DNA of 64,000 bases from Piezodorus guildinii (taxonomy: Eukaryota > Arthropoda > Insecta > Hemiptera > Pentatomidae): NCBI GenBank assembly GCA_023052935.1, contig CM041295.1, positions 17,670,880-17,734,879 on the forward strand. Reading direction: 5' to 3'. The position numbers and the translations under genes are program-made. Numbering within the stretch: position 1 is the first letter of the stretch; each line of letters begins with the position of its first letter. The notes beneath the pieces are model-generated. The model did not search any database. It worked only from the letters and a program-made list of their open reading frames with translations, and was not told the origin of the DNA. Shown here piece after piece: positions 54,690 through 64,000 of this stretch.

Positions 54690-55205
54690 TCTTAAACGAA
54701 CTCATCAATTGTTTCACTCAGTAGTTAAAACCAATTTAAGAATTTTCAAATACATTTAGAAAATAAATTAAATTGTTAAAGGATTAATTAAATTGAATTT
54801 CAATAGAAACATGTGCCTAATTAAACAATCTTTTATATAATCAACAATCAGTTCTTTTATCGGCTTTAAATCATTCTCCGTTAACGTTTGCAACTTTGTG
54901 TATAACATAATATGTTTTCCTAAAATATTCAGCTTTCCAACGGTGAACTAAATTACTACTAAATGTACTGAATTATGTTACTGTTCTTGTGTCCAAAAAA
55001 ATAAAAAAGTACGTTAGCTCTTTTCTCCATTAGTTTGTCGTCGAATACGTTTAAATTATGACGTTCCAGTCATTTACCAATGCTAACAAGATGATATGGT
55101 TAATTTTTTCGGATCTACAATACAATGTTAAAGGTACTTTAGAGGAAGAAAATTTAAAATATCAGCATTTAAGCCAAAGACTATTTCAATCAGGAAAAAA
55201 AACAA
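54690..55205 (-). repeat. W family fragment, reverse
   Basis: tttccaacggtgaac, caagatgatatgg, aaaggtactttagagga and agactatttcaatcagg follow the order of 12240-12530. The W 3' end is degenerate. Confidence 0.65.
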
Positions 55206-55889
55206 AACAACATTTTCGTTAAAAAAAACATAATATGATTTTCTGTATAGGGAGAATAAAATCACCCAGCCGTATTAAATATAATTTAGGATCTTTTCTC
55301 ATACTTACCAAATATACATAAAACAAATCATGAAGATAGGTCGAGCCGTTTCGGAGGAGTACGACCACTAACACTGTCATTTTTATATATTCGATAACAA
55401 ACAAAAAAAAAAAAAAAAGAAGAAGAAGTAAGTTCAATTCTGGTTTGCCCGAACCAGATTTCCTAATTTATACAATAAAAAGTTTGATAAATAAGTAAAT
55501 AAAATATTTCGTTTTACCTAGTGAACATAGTACAAAATGTGCTTAAACCTCGCCTGAATAATTAAGTTACAGTTTTCCCATTTTCGGCCATTGTCGGATG
55601 TGAGAACTAAGTGGTAAGCAGATGGCAGCGCAGCATACTCTGATGGAGCATACATAATCCCAGTGGAGCCGAGAGCAGATGCTGGCTATTGCTGCTAACA
55701 CCACGGCCTCCCCCGGGGATCACCTACTGGGGGCCAAAAGGAGAATATAAAATGGACCAATGAAAGCCTAAGTCTTCTTCACAGCACTTAACACATGCCG
55801 ACCCAAGTGTGGCGTGAAATGCTTCAGCCAAAGCGATGAGAATAGTTTCCATGCAGATGACCGCTTTACTTCCACTTATGAAATATAAT
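55206..55889. other. Unassigned; GC-richer island at 55580-55880
   Basis: 55580-55880 (cagcgcagcatactctgatg, cctcccccggggatcacc) is compositionally distinct, shares no repeat with the window and has no long frame. The remainder is AT-rich. Confidence 0.45.
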
Positions 55890-57700
55890 CTCCTTATCTT
55901 TAAAATAATAGAGCGATTAATAGTTTTCGCGAACTACTTCTAAGCCACAACGGATTTGTATACGGTTTTTACCATTATTAAGGGAATTATTATCTGAAGG
56001 TTTATATGTAAAATACATTTTTTTTTTTTTTTTCTTTTCTTGCACGAATCTTCCTGCGAGTACTACGAAAATACAATTACTACTTCCTCCTCACATCCCC
56101 CACACTTCCACCTCCTCCAATACTCCCCCATCCTCCTGGACTGTTCCTCTCACCTCTTCCTTAGTCCATTTTCTCCCTCGTCTCTTCCTCCCTCCCACAA
56201 GAATCCCAACTTCTTTTAGTTTTGCTCTGAAAAGCTCTCTATCCAAGTAATCCCTGTTCGTGATTTTTAGCCTTCCCGGTTCCTCTTTTATCTGATTAAC
56301 ATATCCCCCCACACTTTTATAGCTGGAGCCTTTCTCGAATATTTTTTTCTATTTGATCTCTCACCATTCCAACTACCGTTTCAAGATCCTCCAAATTCGT
56401 GTATATTTCTTTATTAGATCTTCGCCCAAATACCTCAGAATTTTCCTCCCTATCCTCAGGACCCCCAGCTTCGGAAGGGTCACTGCTTCCATAGCATCTA
56501 GTATCACTGCTCTAACAACTGTACTTTATTGCCTTATTTTTGCATTAAAGGAGAGATTTTTCTTGTTGTAGATGTTTCTAGTGGCGAAGTTCAGTCTGTC
56601 CAGTTTGGTTATTATTTCTTCAATGGCTGCCTTATCCATTGCTACATATAAAATACATAAAAACATATATTACTTTTTTTCCTCATATAGAGTAGCAAAA
56701 TAGAGGTTTAATATAACGTTGTTAAGCTAAATATTTAAGGAACATGTCAAGGCTTAAATTTGTAGAAGATAATGGAGGGCCAAAAAGGGTTTCCGCAAAC
56801 TCCTAAGCAAAGCGGCGGATTTTTATATGGTCTTCACTATCATTCAGGGCATTATTTTCTAGATATTTATAAGTAAAACACATTGCAATTAAATTTTTTC
56901 TTTAGATAAAAAATAAATATTGAGATGTGAAGGCATTAAAATACCTTTCCTAAAATATGAGTAGTGACAGACTATTGCGTCCAACTATACTGTTGGAAAG
57001 CGCAAGATTTAAGGAAAGTAAATATGCAATAAAATACAATCAGTTTATAAGTTAATATAAAGCTGTTGTAAGCCCATGAACTTATGAACACATTATAATG
57101 TTATGATGAGGGAGCTTATGGCGATTAATTGTTGCCACCGTACAGTGCCATATCATATCGGTCATATCCCTCAATATAGTAATCAAGAATTTGGAGAATA
57201 TATTAAACTCAGATAGATATATATTAACTATAAATGACACATCAAATTGCACCCGTTAGTGCAAATTGCATAAGGTTTTGGTTTCCCCAAACTCTTTCTA
57301 AACAACAAGACGTATTTTGATACCGTTTTTAACCTTCATTTAGAACATTCCTTACTGAAAGTTTATAAGTAAAATAAAAAGCAATTTAGCTTTTCTTTCA
57401 AAAGGAAAAATTAACCAAGTCATTAAAACATTATTCCTAAAAGATGAGTAGTGACATAAATCGCATAATATACCGTTGGAAAGCACAGATTTTAGAAAAG
57501 TTAATGTACAATAGAAGAAATCGTACAACTCCATAAACTTGTGAATATATGTTATTGGGAAAGAGAGAGGTTATAATATTTAAAATATCGCCAACGTCAT
57601 ACAGAATCGTGCATGTTATATTCTTCCATTTAGTACGCAATACTTTAGAAACTATACCGTACCGAATCGTAACTAAGTTGTTAACATAAATGATAATTTG
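55890..57700 (+). repeat. Family Z, three tandem or clustered copies
   Basis: The Z start (…cgcgaactacttctaagcca…, gattt(g/t)tat…cggttttta-like, tttata(a/t)gtaaaa…) occurs at about 55915, 56790 and 57270. The second and third are about 480-490 bp apart and collinear to the atactgttggaaagc block, so they form a tandem pair. The first is cut by the retro-insertion at 56019. Confidence 0.65.
56019..56653 (-). pseudogene. Poly(A)-tailed retro-insertion with unrecognised coding text
   Basis: Read on the minus strand it opens with an ATG at 56639 (MDKAAIEEIITKLDRLNFAT), continues through several frames with charged, coiled-coil-like text (GRLKITNRDYLDRELFRAKL; GRKWTKEEVRGTVQEDGGV) and ends in an A tail (T-run 56019-56034). 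The flanks 56003-56018 and 56643-56658 match at 14 of 16 positions, consistent with a target duplication. It could be a LINE ORF1 fragment or a processed copy of a host mRNA; I do not recognise the protein. Confidence 0.5.
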
Positions 57701-58009
57701 TAATAAATCTATACACTAACATTGTAATTAATTATTTAAAATTTAATAATATTTCATGAGAACAGATGTTTCATTGCAAATTAAATGGAATTCCTATGGG
57801 AACTAAATTAAACCTTTAAAATGTACTTTAAATAGTTTATTTTAAATATTAAATAGTTATCAACCTAATTATATATATGCTTTCATTATTTCTGTAGTTT
57901 TTGAATACATACATAGTAATCAAGTTTTCTTTATTTACGAAAATTGAATTTTCTGTCATCTACGCTTCACCTTAAATAACTAATAAATAAACTGCTAATA
58001 AATAAATGG
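57701..58009 (+). repeat. Family Y, uninterrupted copy (double empty site)
   Basis: It continues family Z and contains, without interruption, the two sequences that are split by a mariner and by a SINE-A at 24621-26405. Confidence 0.75.
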
Positions 58010-58445
58010 CCAATTTTACTAAATCTACAAAATTAAAGGTACTTTACAGGAAGGAAATTTAAACCATCGGCATTGAATCCTGTCAGACTATTTCAATTAG
58101 AATAAAACGTATATGATATCGAAAAACATTATATTTTACACCGATGTAGCGAGTTTAATAAAAATCGTTAGAGCCGTTTTTGAGGAAATCGTAAAAAAGT
58201 GAAAAAATTATGGCATAAAGTGGCTGTTTTGGTTGACAGATTTTAATGAAACATTTCGGACGTATAGTAGTCTTAATTATGAAATTTCAGTTGTATACAA
58301 CCTATCGTTTTCGTGCTGGACTTAACACATGGACAGAGACCTTCTAATGGGACTTGGTTATTTGGACTCCGGAGACCCTAAAACAGGTACTACCGTTGTA
58401 AACTAGATATTAAAAACAAATCACGATCGTAATAGTTTTTCTCAT
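58010..58445 (-). repeat. W family fragment, reverse
   Basis: Runs from the aaaggtactttacagga block to cacgatcgtaatag (the W start, reversed). Its 3' end is missing. Confidence 0.7.
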
Positions 58446-58465
58446 TATTTATTTTGTATATAGGT

Positions 58466-58893
58466 ACTTACGGAGGAGAGCTTTGGGGCTCTACTAAACC
58501 ATCAAATTCTTCCCGTATCCAACACTACAATCCAAAATCCTTCGTAATATCCTCAATGCTCCTTATTTTGTAACTAATAAACTGATCCACAAAGATCTTA
58601 ATATTCCGTATGTTGCTGATTTGGCCCGATCTAAATACCATTCCTTTTATGACAAACTCCATTCCCACCCTAATCCTCTAGTTTCAATCCTTTCTTCCTC
58701 TTCAATTCCCGACAATCCTCCGAGGCGTCTAAAAAGGAGATGGCCCCGATACCTTCTTGTTTAGAATAGTTACAGAAGTGCTACCATTGGGTAGTTCTTT
58801 TACAAGTCTTTTCCATGTAATTTTTCTTATATCATATTTACTTGCATTTTTTTAGTACAATTGTAAATTTCAATAAATTATGTTTAAAAAAAA
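58466..58893 (+). pseudogene. LINE-D ORF2 C-terminus with 3' UTR
   Basis: GELWGSTKPSNSSRIQ, then after one shift LIHKDLNIPYVADLARSKYHSFYDKL and PPRRLKRRWPRYLL (stop near 58763), followed by a 120-bp 3' UTR and an A-run. It inserted or was joined at the start of a W copy. Confidence 0.75.
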
Positions 58894-58989
58894 ATATTTA
58901 TTAGCAACGTAAAATGTACGTAGATTCAAAATAAACATAGGAATATATGAATGTAATAACTGTTCTTCCATAAGTTGGCCTCAATGAAG

Positions 58990-59190
58990 AACAAATTTCG
59001 AAACACTTGGAATGCGCGTCCGAAAGGTAGGCCGAAGTACAGATGGGAGGTCTGTATGGTCTGATCTCGCGAGCTTGCGTTTCAACGGTGATAATTGGAC
59101 GAATCTGTTTAGGAAACATTGGTGGTATCGGCACTAAATCTACGAGTTTGTTAAGCCTATTGTTGTAATTATTATTATTATTAATATTAC
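58990..59190 (+). mobile_element. RTE-like LINE 3' end
   Basis: GRPKYRWE and, one frame over, SDLASLRFNGDNWTNLFRKHWW, then a TTA-repeat tail (attattattattatt near 59165-59182). It matches 36330-36495. Confidence 0.6.
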
Positions 59191-59509
59191 TCGTTTTTCC
59201 ATAAAGAACTGCTGTAAACATAAAGTCCGAGATCAAAGCTGGTTGGGAAGTAAATATAAAATTAACATTAAAGTCAAAGAAAAAGTTGTAAATTAAAAAG
59301 AGAATCCAAGCGGAAGAATGATACCTCTTCGTGGTCAAAAGAAGATATTAAAAAAAAATACACGTATATTCACGATAAGCCCAGTGTACGGAGATTAAAA
59401 ACATGGAGTATGGAGAAGCTGTCACTCTTTATTATGGCAAAGAACATGGTATGTTTTATCAAATTTTAAATTACGATGTCATAACACATACTTTCATTGT
59501 GAAAATTTT

Positions 59510-60500
59510 ACGATTACAGTGTACGCAAAACTGATTATATTAAAATTACAATTGACTTGAAAAAACCTGGCATCTACATCACTTAAATTTTTTTGTAGGT
59601 TTCATTCTGATTGGATTAGTATTACAGGGATTAAATGACGATAGTTTAAATTGTCTTCCGCTGAAGTGCCTTCAATTATTTAGATTTGAATAAATTAAGC
59701 CAAATAATCTTGTTAGCATTGATAAAGAACGGCTGAATAAAAAAAGTTGAACGAATTTGATAAGTAACTAGAGCAGAAAAGAGGAAACATATATTTTTAG
59801 GTATTTTTTTTCTTTTCTAAACCTAAGAATAGTAATATATATGTATGATATACCGTTGGAAAGCTCGAGATTTCAGAAAAAAGTATTGTTTTATACACAA
59901 AGTTGTAAAAGGTAATGTCAAGTAAAAAATAAGGCGTAAACTTACTACTAATTATTATAAGAAATAATTTAATATTTTAGATGTAATTAGTTGACCGTTG
60001 AGAATTACTGGAAGGAATTAGTCCGGGTGGCGGTCATTAAATGAAACAACTAAATAGTTTCAACTACTTATTGTTTGCCAACGTTTCGACCCCCTTTGTG
60101 GGTCATCATCAGGGCGCATGGTGGGAGAATGGAAACCTGTTTGGAATGGAAACCATGAAATTTCCAATTCTCAATGGAAACCATGGAGTTTCCATTCTCC
60201 CACCATGCGCCCTGATGATGAACCACAAAGGGGGTCGAAACGTTGGCAAACAATAAGTAGTTGAAACTATTCAGTAGTTTCATTTAATGACCGCCAGCCG
60301 GACTAATTCCTTCCAATAATTTAATATTATTTAATTATTAGTTATGTTATTTAATCTAAATCCAACGAAACAAAAAACATTTTTTTTATAAATTAGCCTA
60401 AAATGTGTTTCAAACTTAAGTATATTTAATAGTTCTTGAATTGATTTTAACAGCCGAGGTCAGTAAAAGTCGTGTTTTTCCCGCTCCAGACTTTTTTGCA
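59510..60500 (+). repeat. W family copy interrupted by a fold-back element
   Basis: 59560-59930 (ggtttcattctgattgg, cttgttagcattgat, taccgttggaaagc) and 60440-60500 (gattttaacagccgaggtcagtaaaagtcgtg) are consecutive parts of W. Confidence 0.7.
59977..60314. mobile_element. Palindromic fold-back element
   Basis: Arms of about 130 bp (60005-60136 and 60188-60318) are nearly perfect inverted repeats around a 51-bp centre. aataatttaatatt flanks it on both sides (59963-59976 and 60315-60328), a likely 14-bp target duplication. Each arm contains CTGATGA (minus 60112-60106; plus 60212-60218), a g-rich stem, and GAAACGTTGGC. The two 71-codon frames on opposite strands here are the palindrome translated and are not genes. 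Confidence 0.82.
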
Positions 60501-61057
60501 ATTAAAAATATGATTTGAATGAATTCTCAAATATATAGCATTTATTATTCTTAGGAGTAGCAGCTTGCATTATTTATTCTATAAAAAAAAGTATAAATAG
60601 CAATAATAATAATAATATATAAAAATGATTTTGTTTTAGGGCCGAAGTGTGGTCCCTTGAAATGAAGACTCCCCTCCACTGGATAGGACAGAACAATTTC
60701 CAGGCAGCTGACAGGGGTCCAAGAAAAGAAACAACTGACCCATTTTCGCTAAAAACCACTAGTAGCAGTACTAGTACCTGCCCGCTCTACACATATTGGA
60801 ATACAAGACAGATATAACTGAAGCGCAAATAAACAAATGCTTGAAGAGAACCCAACACTATTCCTAGGATCAATATTGTTTTTGTATTATAAATGTTTAC
60901 CTCGACCCGGAGAGACCGAACTGAAAGGAGTAGATTGCAACATGTGTTCGGGCCTTAGCTAAACATATAAAAAATTCAATATTTCTTACCCACTTTTATA
61001 AGCAAGTTATATTTAAGGTAACAGGTTTTTTTATTATTTTATTTTTCTCTGTAATAG
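60501..61057. other. Unassigned; possible exon-like stretch
   Basis: A plus-strand frame runs from a ttttgttttag acceptor-like string (60629-60639) to a TAA near 60816, about 58 codons (AEVWSLEMKTPLHWIGQ at its start). There is no support beyond the open frame. Confidence 0.3.
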
Positions 61058-61145
61058 GAAGAGCGTGGTATAATGGCAAGAGCACAAGACTACTCTTTCA
61101 GGGTCCGGGGTTTGAACCCCGGCTTAGGCAGAATTACTTATTCTG

Positions 61146-62011
61146 TTGGGTTGTGTCACAGGAAATGTCCGTTTTCAAGGTAAAGGAGTTTTATTAAAAA
61201 TACGATATGAAGACAAGATAATTTTATTCGAAGTATTTACCTTCTTTTTCTACACATTTTTTCCAACGTAACACCAATTTTGTTTATCCCTGAACTGAAA
61301 AACTAAGAGCTTTGAAGTGAAACAAAATCTGAAAACGCACTTTCACTGAACAGGTGGTAATCTGTTGGAGACAAGTCGGGAGAATGTGGTGGGTGCGGAA
61401 GAACTTCGTAGCCCAGTTCTTTCAATTTTTGCACAATATGTTTTGAAACATACCGCTCAGTGAGATCATGAGGTACCCATAAATCGAGCTTTTTTACTTT
61501 CCCAATACACTTTAAATGTCTGGAAAGGGTAGATGCGCTTGCATTTAGTTGTGTTGAGAGTCCTTTAACTGTTTGGTAGGGGTTTCCTTTTACTGTATGT
61601 AGAAGGAAACATCTAGACATCGTTATCTATTACGGACGGAGGTCTTCCTCGGGGCAAGTTTTCCAAGTCAGTATTGCCAGGTGAAAACTTAGCAAACCAA
61701 CGGCGAATGGTCCGTTCATTAACACTCCCTTCCCCAAACGCCTTACAAATATTTCTAGCGGCCTCAGCTGCTATATGGCCGAGTTTAAACTCGTACAAAT
61801 ATATTACTCGAAAATCGCGTATTTCATATTTGGTGGTATACTAAAAAGTGGGTAATAGATTGGGAAGGTAATGTTTATAATACAAAGGTAGAGGATTAGT
61901 AACTGTTTACTTTAAATATGTAAACATTCGGAAGAAAACAACAGAGACCTGCAAAATCCTTTATGTATTTCAGAAACTATAAAAACGGACATTTTAAGTG
62001 AAACAACCCAA
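61146..62011 (-). mobile_element. Mariner B2, internally deleted
   Basis: 866 bp, left end ttgggttgtgtcacagg, right end inverted to 62011 and followed by TA. The left TA is lost or altered (ctg before the element). It has the same family and the same central deletion as 24724-25534. Confidence 0.88.
61303..61798 (-). pseudogene. Mariner transposase, core deleted and frameshifted
   Basis: The minus frames 61798-61613 (GHIAAEAARNICKAF, ERTIRRWFAKF, DLENLPRGRPP) and 61620-61303 (second DNA-binding domain, WVPHDLTER) together keep the N-terminal half. They jump directly to QKLKELGYEVLPHPPHSPDLSP. The segment carrying the first two catalytic acids is gone, as in the copy at 24997. Confidence 0.85.
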
Positions 62012-62434
62012 TATAATTTCAGTCATGGAGTGACTCTGGGGTATCTATAACCTCTTTAAAGTGGGTACTCGAAAATTTATCCATTGGCAGTGAAACAGTT
62101 GTTAATCTCTACAAATACAGTACCCAAGACCCTTCATTGATCGTAGAGGTACAGGTTTTTTTTCTAAGGAAATGAGTCAGAGAACTACAAGAATATTTCT
62201 ATTTGAAACACTACAATTATACAAGAATACGAGTATATTTCATTTTTTATTTTCATCAATTGATCGATGTATTCTTCGGGCAATGCTTAAAAGTCTAAGA
62301 AAACACGCAGTTTTCCCTCTAATCTTCGAAGTTTTTTTGTTTTGTTTTTAAAACATTTTTATTGATACTTACAACTGTATTAAAAAAATACATCTAGTAA
62401 ATGTGATAGTTATATAATACAATGACATGAAATA

Positions 62435-63334
62435 TTGGGTTGATGCAAAATTAATGCAGGTTTTTAGTAGGTATTGTAAATACGCCATATCTTTACTTAA
62501 AACCATATATATTTAATCAAAATAATTTCCATCTGAATCAATGCACTTTTGCCAACGTTCAACAAGCTTTCTTATTCCACCAGAAAAAAAATCCGAATCC
62601 CTGGACTCAATGAAATCACGAAAAGAATTTTCAATGTCGTCCTGGTTTTGAAAATTTTTCTCCCTCAAAAAGTTGTCCAGATGCCTGAAAAAGTGGAAGT
62701 CTGTAGGAGAGAGGTCAGGTGAATAAGGCGGATGTTGGAGAACTTCGTAGCCCAACTCGTGCAGTCGTCGAAGCGTTGGTTGTGCAACGTGTGGTCTGGC
62801 GTTATCGTGGAGCAGGATCGGCCCCTTCCGATCCATCAATGCTGGGCAAAGACGTTGCAATTTTTGAGTTCCGAGTTCCGCCGCCATTTCTCGTGTGGTT
62901 TTGGTTGGGTCTTCTTCCACTTTTGACCTCAGCTGGTCGTTGTCCAGAGCAAGATGACGGCCCCGACCTTCCTTGTCTTCGAGGTCGAAATCTCCTCTGC
63001 AAAACTTCTGGAACCAACGCTGCACCGTGCACTCATTAATAGCCCCCTGACCCCACACTTCATTAATATTACGAGCCGTTTGCGCAGCGCTGCGCCCTAA
63101 TTTAAATTCGTAAAAATAAATTTGACGAAAATCGCACTTTGACATTTTCGATTCAAGACCTTTGAACACACTGAACAAAACGATTTTACTAAACAAATTC
63201 ATGGTGAAAGAGAGGGTATTAGATAAGGTTTGTTTTGGTATAATAATGATCAATGTTAGGATTAGCTTTGTTTACACAATTGGAATTAAGATATTGCAAT
63301 AGAGGAAACCTGCATTAATTTTGCATCAACCCAA
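62435..63334 (-). mobile_element. Mariner A2, in-frame deletion copy
   Basis: 900 bp with perfect-looking ends ttgggttgatgcaaaatt / aattttgcatcaaccc aa, flanked by TA on both sides (62433-62434 and 63335-63336). Almost identical to mariner A1 apart from a 387-bp internal deletion. Confidence 0.93.
62513..63145 (-). CDS. Mariner transposase with 129-residue in-frame deletion
   Basis: 210 residues from the ATG at 63145, in the same frame throughout. Relative to the 339-residue protein at 2679-3698 it lacks about residues 93-221, from just after AAELG to just before QKLQRL. This removes the second helix-turn-helix, WVPHQL and the first catalytic acid D151. The later pair in HDNARPH and SPTDFH, with 34 residues between, is retained. 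The open frame after a 387-bp loss is notable. The product cannot be an active transposase; it might bind ends through the first domain. The deletion joint carries a local duplication of ggaactc. Confidence 0.88.
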   Translation of the reverse strand: MSKCDFRQIYFYEFKLGRSAAQTARNINEVWGQGAINECTVQRWFQKFCRGDFDLEDKEGRGRHLALDNDQLRSKVEEDPTKTTREMAAELGTQKLQRLCPALMDRKGPILLHDNARPHVAQPTLRRLHELGYEVLQHPPYSPDLSPTDFHFFRHLDNFLREKNFQNQDDIENSFRDFIESRDSDFFSGGIRKLVERWQKCIDSDGNYFD

Positions 63335-63724
63335 TACATGTAGAGAAGCTCCCCATTGGAATCACTCTAAAAATATTCCAGACTAGAATCTCCTTTTTAG
63401 GCGCCTCGGAGGATTATCCAGAATTGAAGAGGAAGAAAGGATTGAAACTATTGGGTTAGAGTGAGAATGGAGTTTGTCATGAAAGGATTGATACCTGGTC
63501 TGGGCCAAATCAGTAACATAGGGCACATTAAGGTCTTTATGGATGAGTTTATTCGTGACAATAGCTCTACTCCGTAAGTCCTGATTGGTCTTATAATAGT
63601 CATGTAGATGAGCCTTTTGTAGTTCAGAGGAAGGCTTGACCGTTTGTCTAGTAAGTGTTGAAGTAGCCTAAAACGGTTAGCAATCTTCTAATTAATTTCA
63701 TAAAGCTCATTTACATAGAAGGCG

Positions 63725-64000
63725 CGTTCTAGTTGAAAGACCACAAGACTACCCGTCGCAGGCTTGAACCCCGACTGAGGCAGAAAAATTATATATTATG
63801 TTTTTTCAATCATGGCGACCTTAAGGCAGGGAGACCCTTCTGGAGCATACCTTTTTTTTTTTTTTTTTTTTTATTCGTATTTATTACAATTTGTCATAAT
63901 AGACAATAATAATAGTGCTACAGGATCTCATTCATACAATATTTAATATTTAAATTACGGGAATAAACCTTTCAGCTGAGCGTGATCTCGGCCAAAAAAA
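63725..64000 (+). mobile_element. SINE-A copy interrupted by a LINE 3' end; runs off the window
   Basis: caagactacccgtcg, ggcttgaaccccgact (B box), gcgaccttaaggcagggagacc up to 63850, then, after the insert, taaacctttcagctgagcgtgatctcggccaaa. Order as at 25762. Confidence 0.75.
63851..63957 (-). mobile_element. Jockey LINE 3' UTR fragment inserted in SINE-A
   Basis: A T-run at 63851-63872 followed by tttattacaatttgtcataat and aataatagtgctacaggat is the LINE-B-type 3' UTR as at 6384 and 30086. Only about 85 bp of element plus tail. Confidence 0.65.

Larger units (their letters stand above)
61058..62170 (+). mobile_element. SINE-A copy split by a mariner
   Basis: The head (gagcgtggtataatggcaag; B box gggtttgaacccc) to ttattctg (61145) and the body from atttcagtcatggagtgactc (62015) to gtagaggtacagg (about 62158) are consecutive in SINE-A. 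The mariner between them entered at the TA of attctgttatttca. Confidence 0.82.
62330..63700 (-). mobile_element. LINE-D 3' fragment split by mariner A2
   Basis: The A-rich end near 62380-62432 and the coding remnant from 63337 (gtagagaagctccccattgg, gcgcctcggaggattatcc, gatgagtttattcgtgac) are consecutive in the LINE-D copy at 33080-33640. The sequence around 63600 still shows RTYGVELL-type text in broken frames. Confidence 0.72.

Noticed and set aside
60041..60283. Two near-identical 71-codon frames on opposite strands
   Set aside because: They are the two arms of one palindrome, not a gene pair.

Overview
The window looks like repeat-rich intergenic (or intronic) DNA from an animal nuclear genome, most likely an arthropod. 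It is AT-rich, packed with microsatellites and poly(T) runs, and almost every recognisable coding stretch belongs to a transposable element: mariner (D,D34D), a Transib-like element, Jockey- and I-clade LINEs, RTE/CR1-like LINE remnants, an LTR retroelement, tRNA-derived SINEs and several MITEs. I find no certain host gene and no genuine tRNA or rRNA gene. The species is not identified; arthropod is an inference from the element mix.

Layout. 1-1650 is plain AT-rich DNA. 1651-4088 is a three-level nest: a fold-back element cut by a Transib-like element (1928-4051), itself cut by an intact mariner (2490-3775). 5655-8786 holds SINEs and the first copy of an unclassified ~1 kb family (called W here). 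9283-10796 is a short LTR retroelement with identical LTRs. 11545-12845 has a SINE split by a TTAA-flanked MITE and a reverse W copy. 13571-14052 (minus) is an unrecognised, frameshifted coding remnant behind a good splice-acceptor-like tract. 17060-23590 is a long I-clade LINE on the minus strand. 24331-31320 mixes SINEs, an internally deleted mariner, a minisatellite with higher-order periodicity (27852-28319) and a truncated Jockey LINE. 32380-42400 is mostly decayed LINEs. 42714-47543 is a full-length Jockey LINE with target-site duplication. 47553-64000 holds more decayed LINE-D, W and Z copies, MITEs, a fold-back palindrome, two more internally deleted mariners and nested SINEs.

The most interesting object is the I-clade LINE. 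Between its gag-like ORF1 and its EN-RT-RNaseH ORF2 lies a third open frame of 328 codons. It begins inside a TAATGA stop/start overlap with ORF1 and ends eight bases into the ORF2 start. Other strong observations are empty or pre-insertion sites visible inside the window, terminal repeats of several fold-back elements that carry a CTGATGA-stem-GAAA core resembling a hammerhead ribozyme, and a minisatellite whose 36/36/32-bp units recur as 104-bp trimers.

Family names W, X, Y, Z, V, SINE-A/B/C and LINE-B to LINE-H are labels for this report only. Boundaries were read by eye from direct and inverted repeats; those without a visible target-site duplication are approximate.
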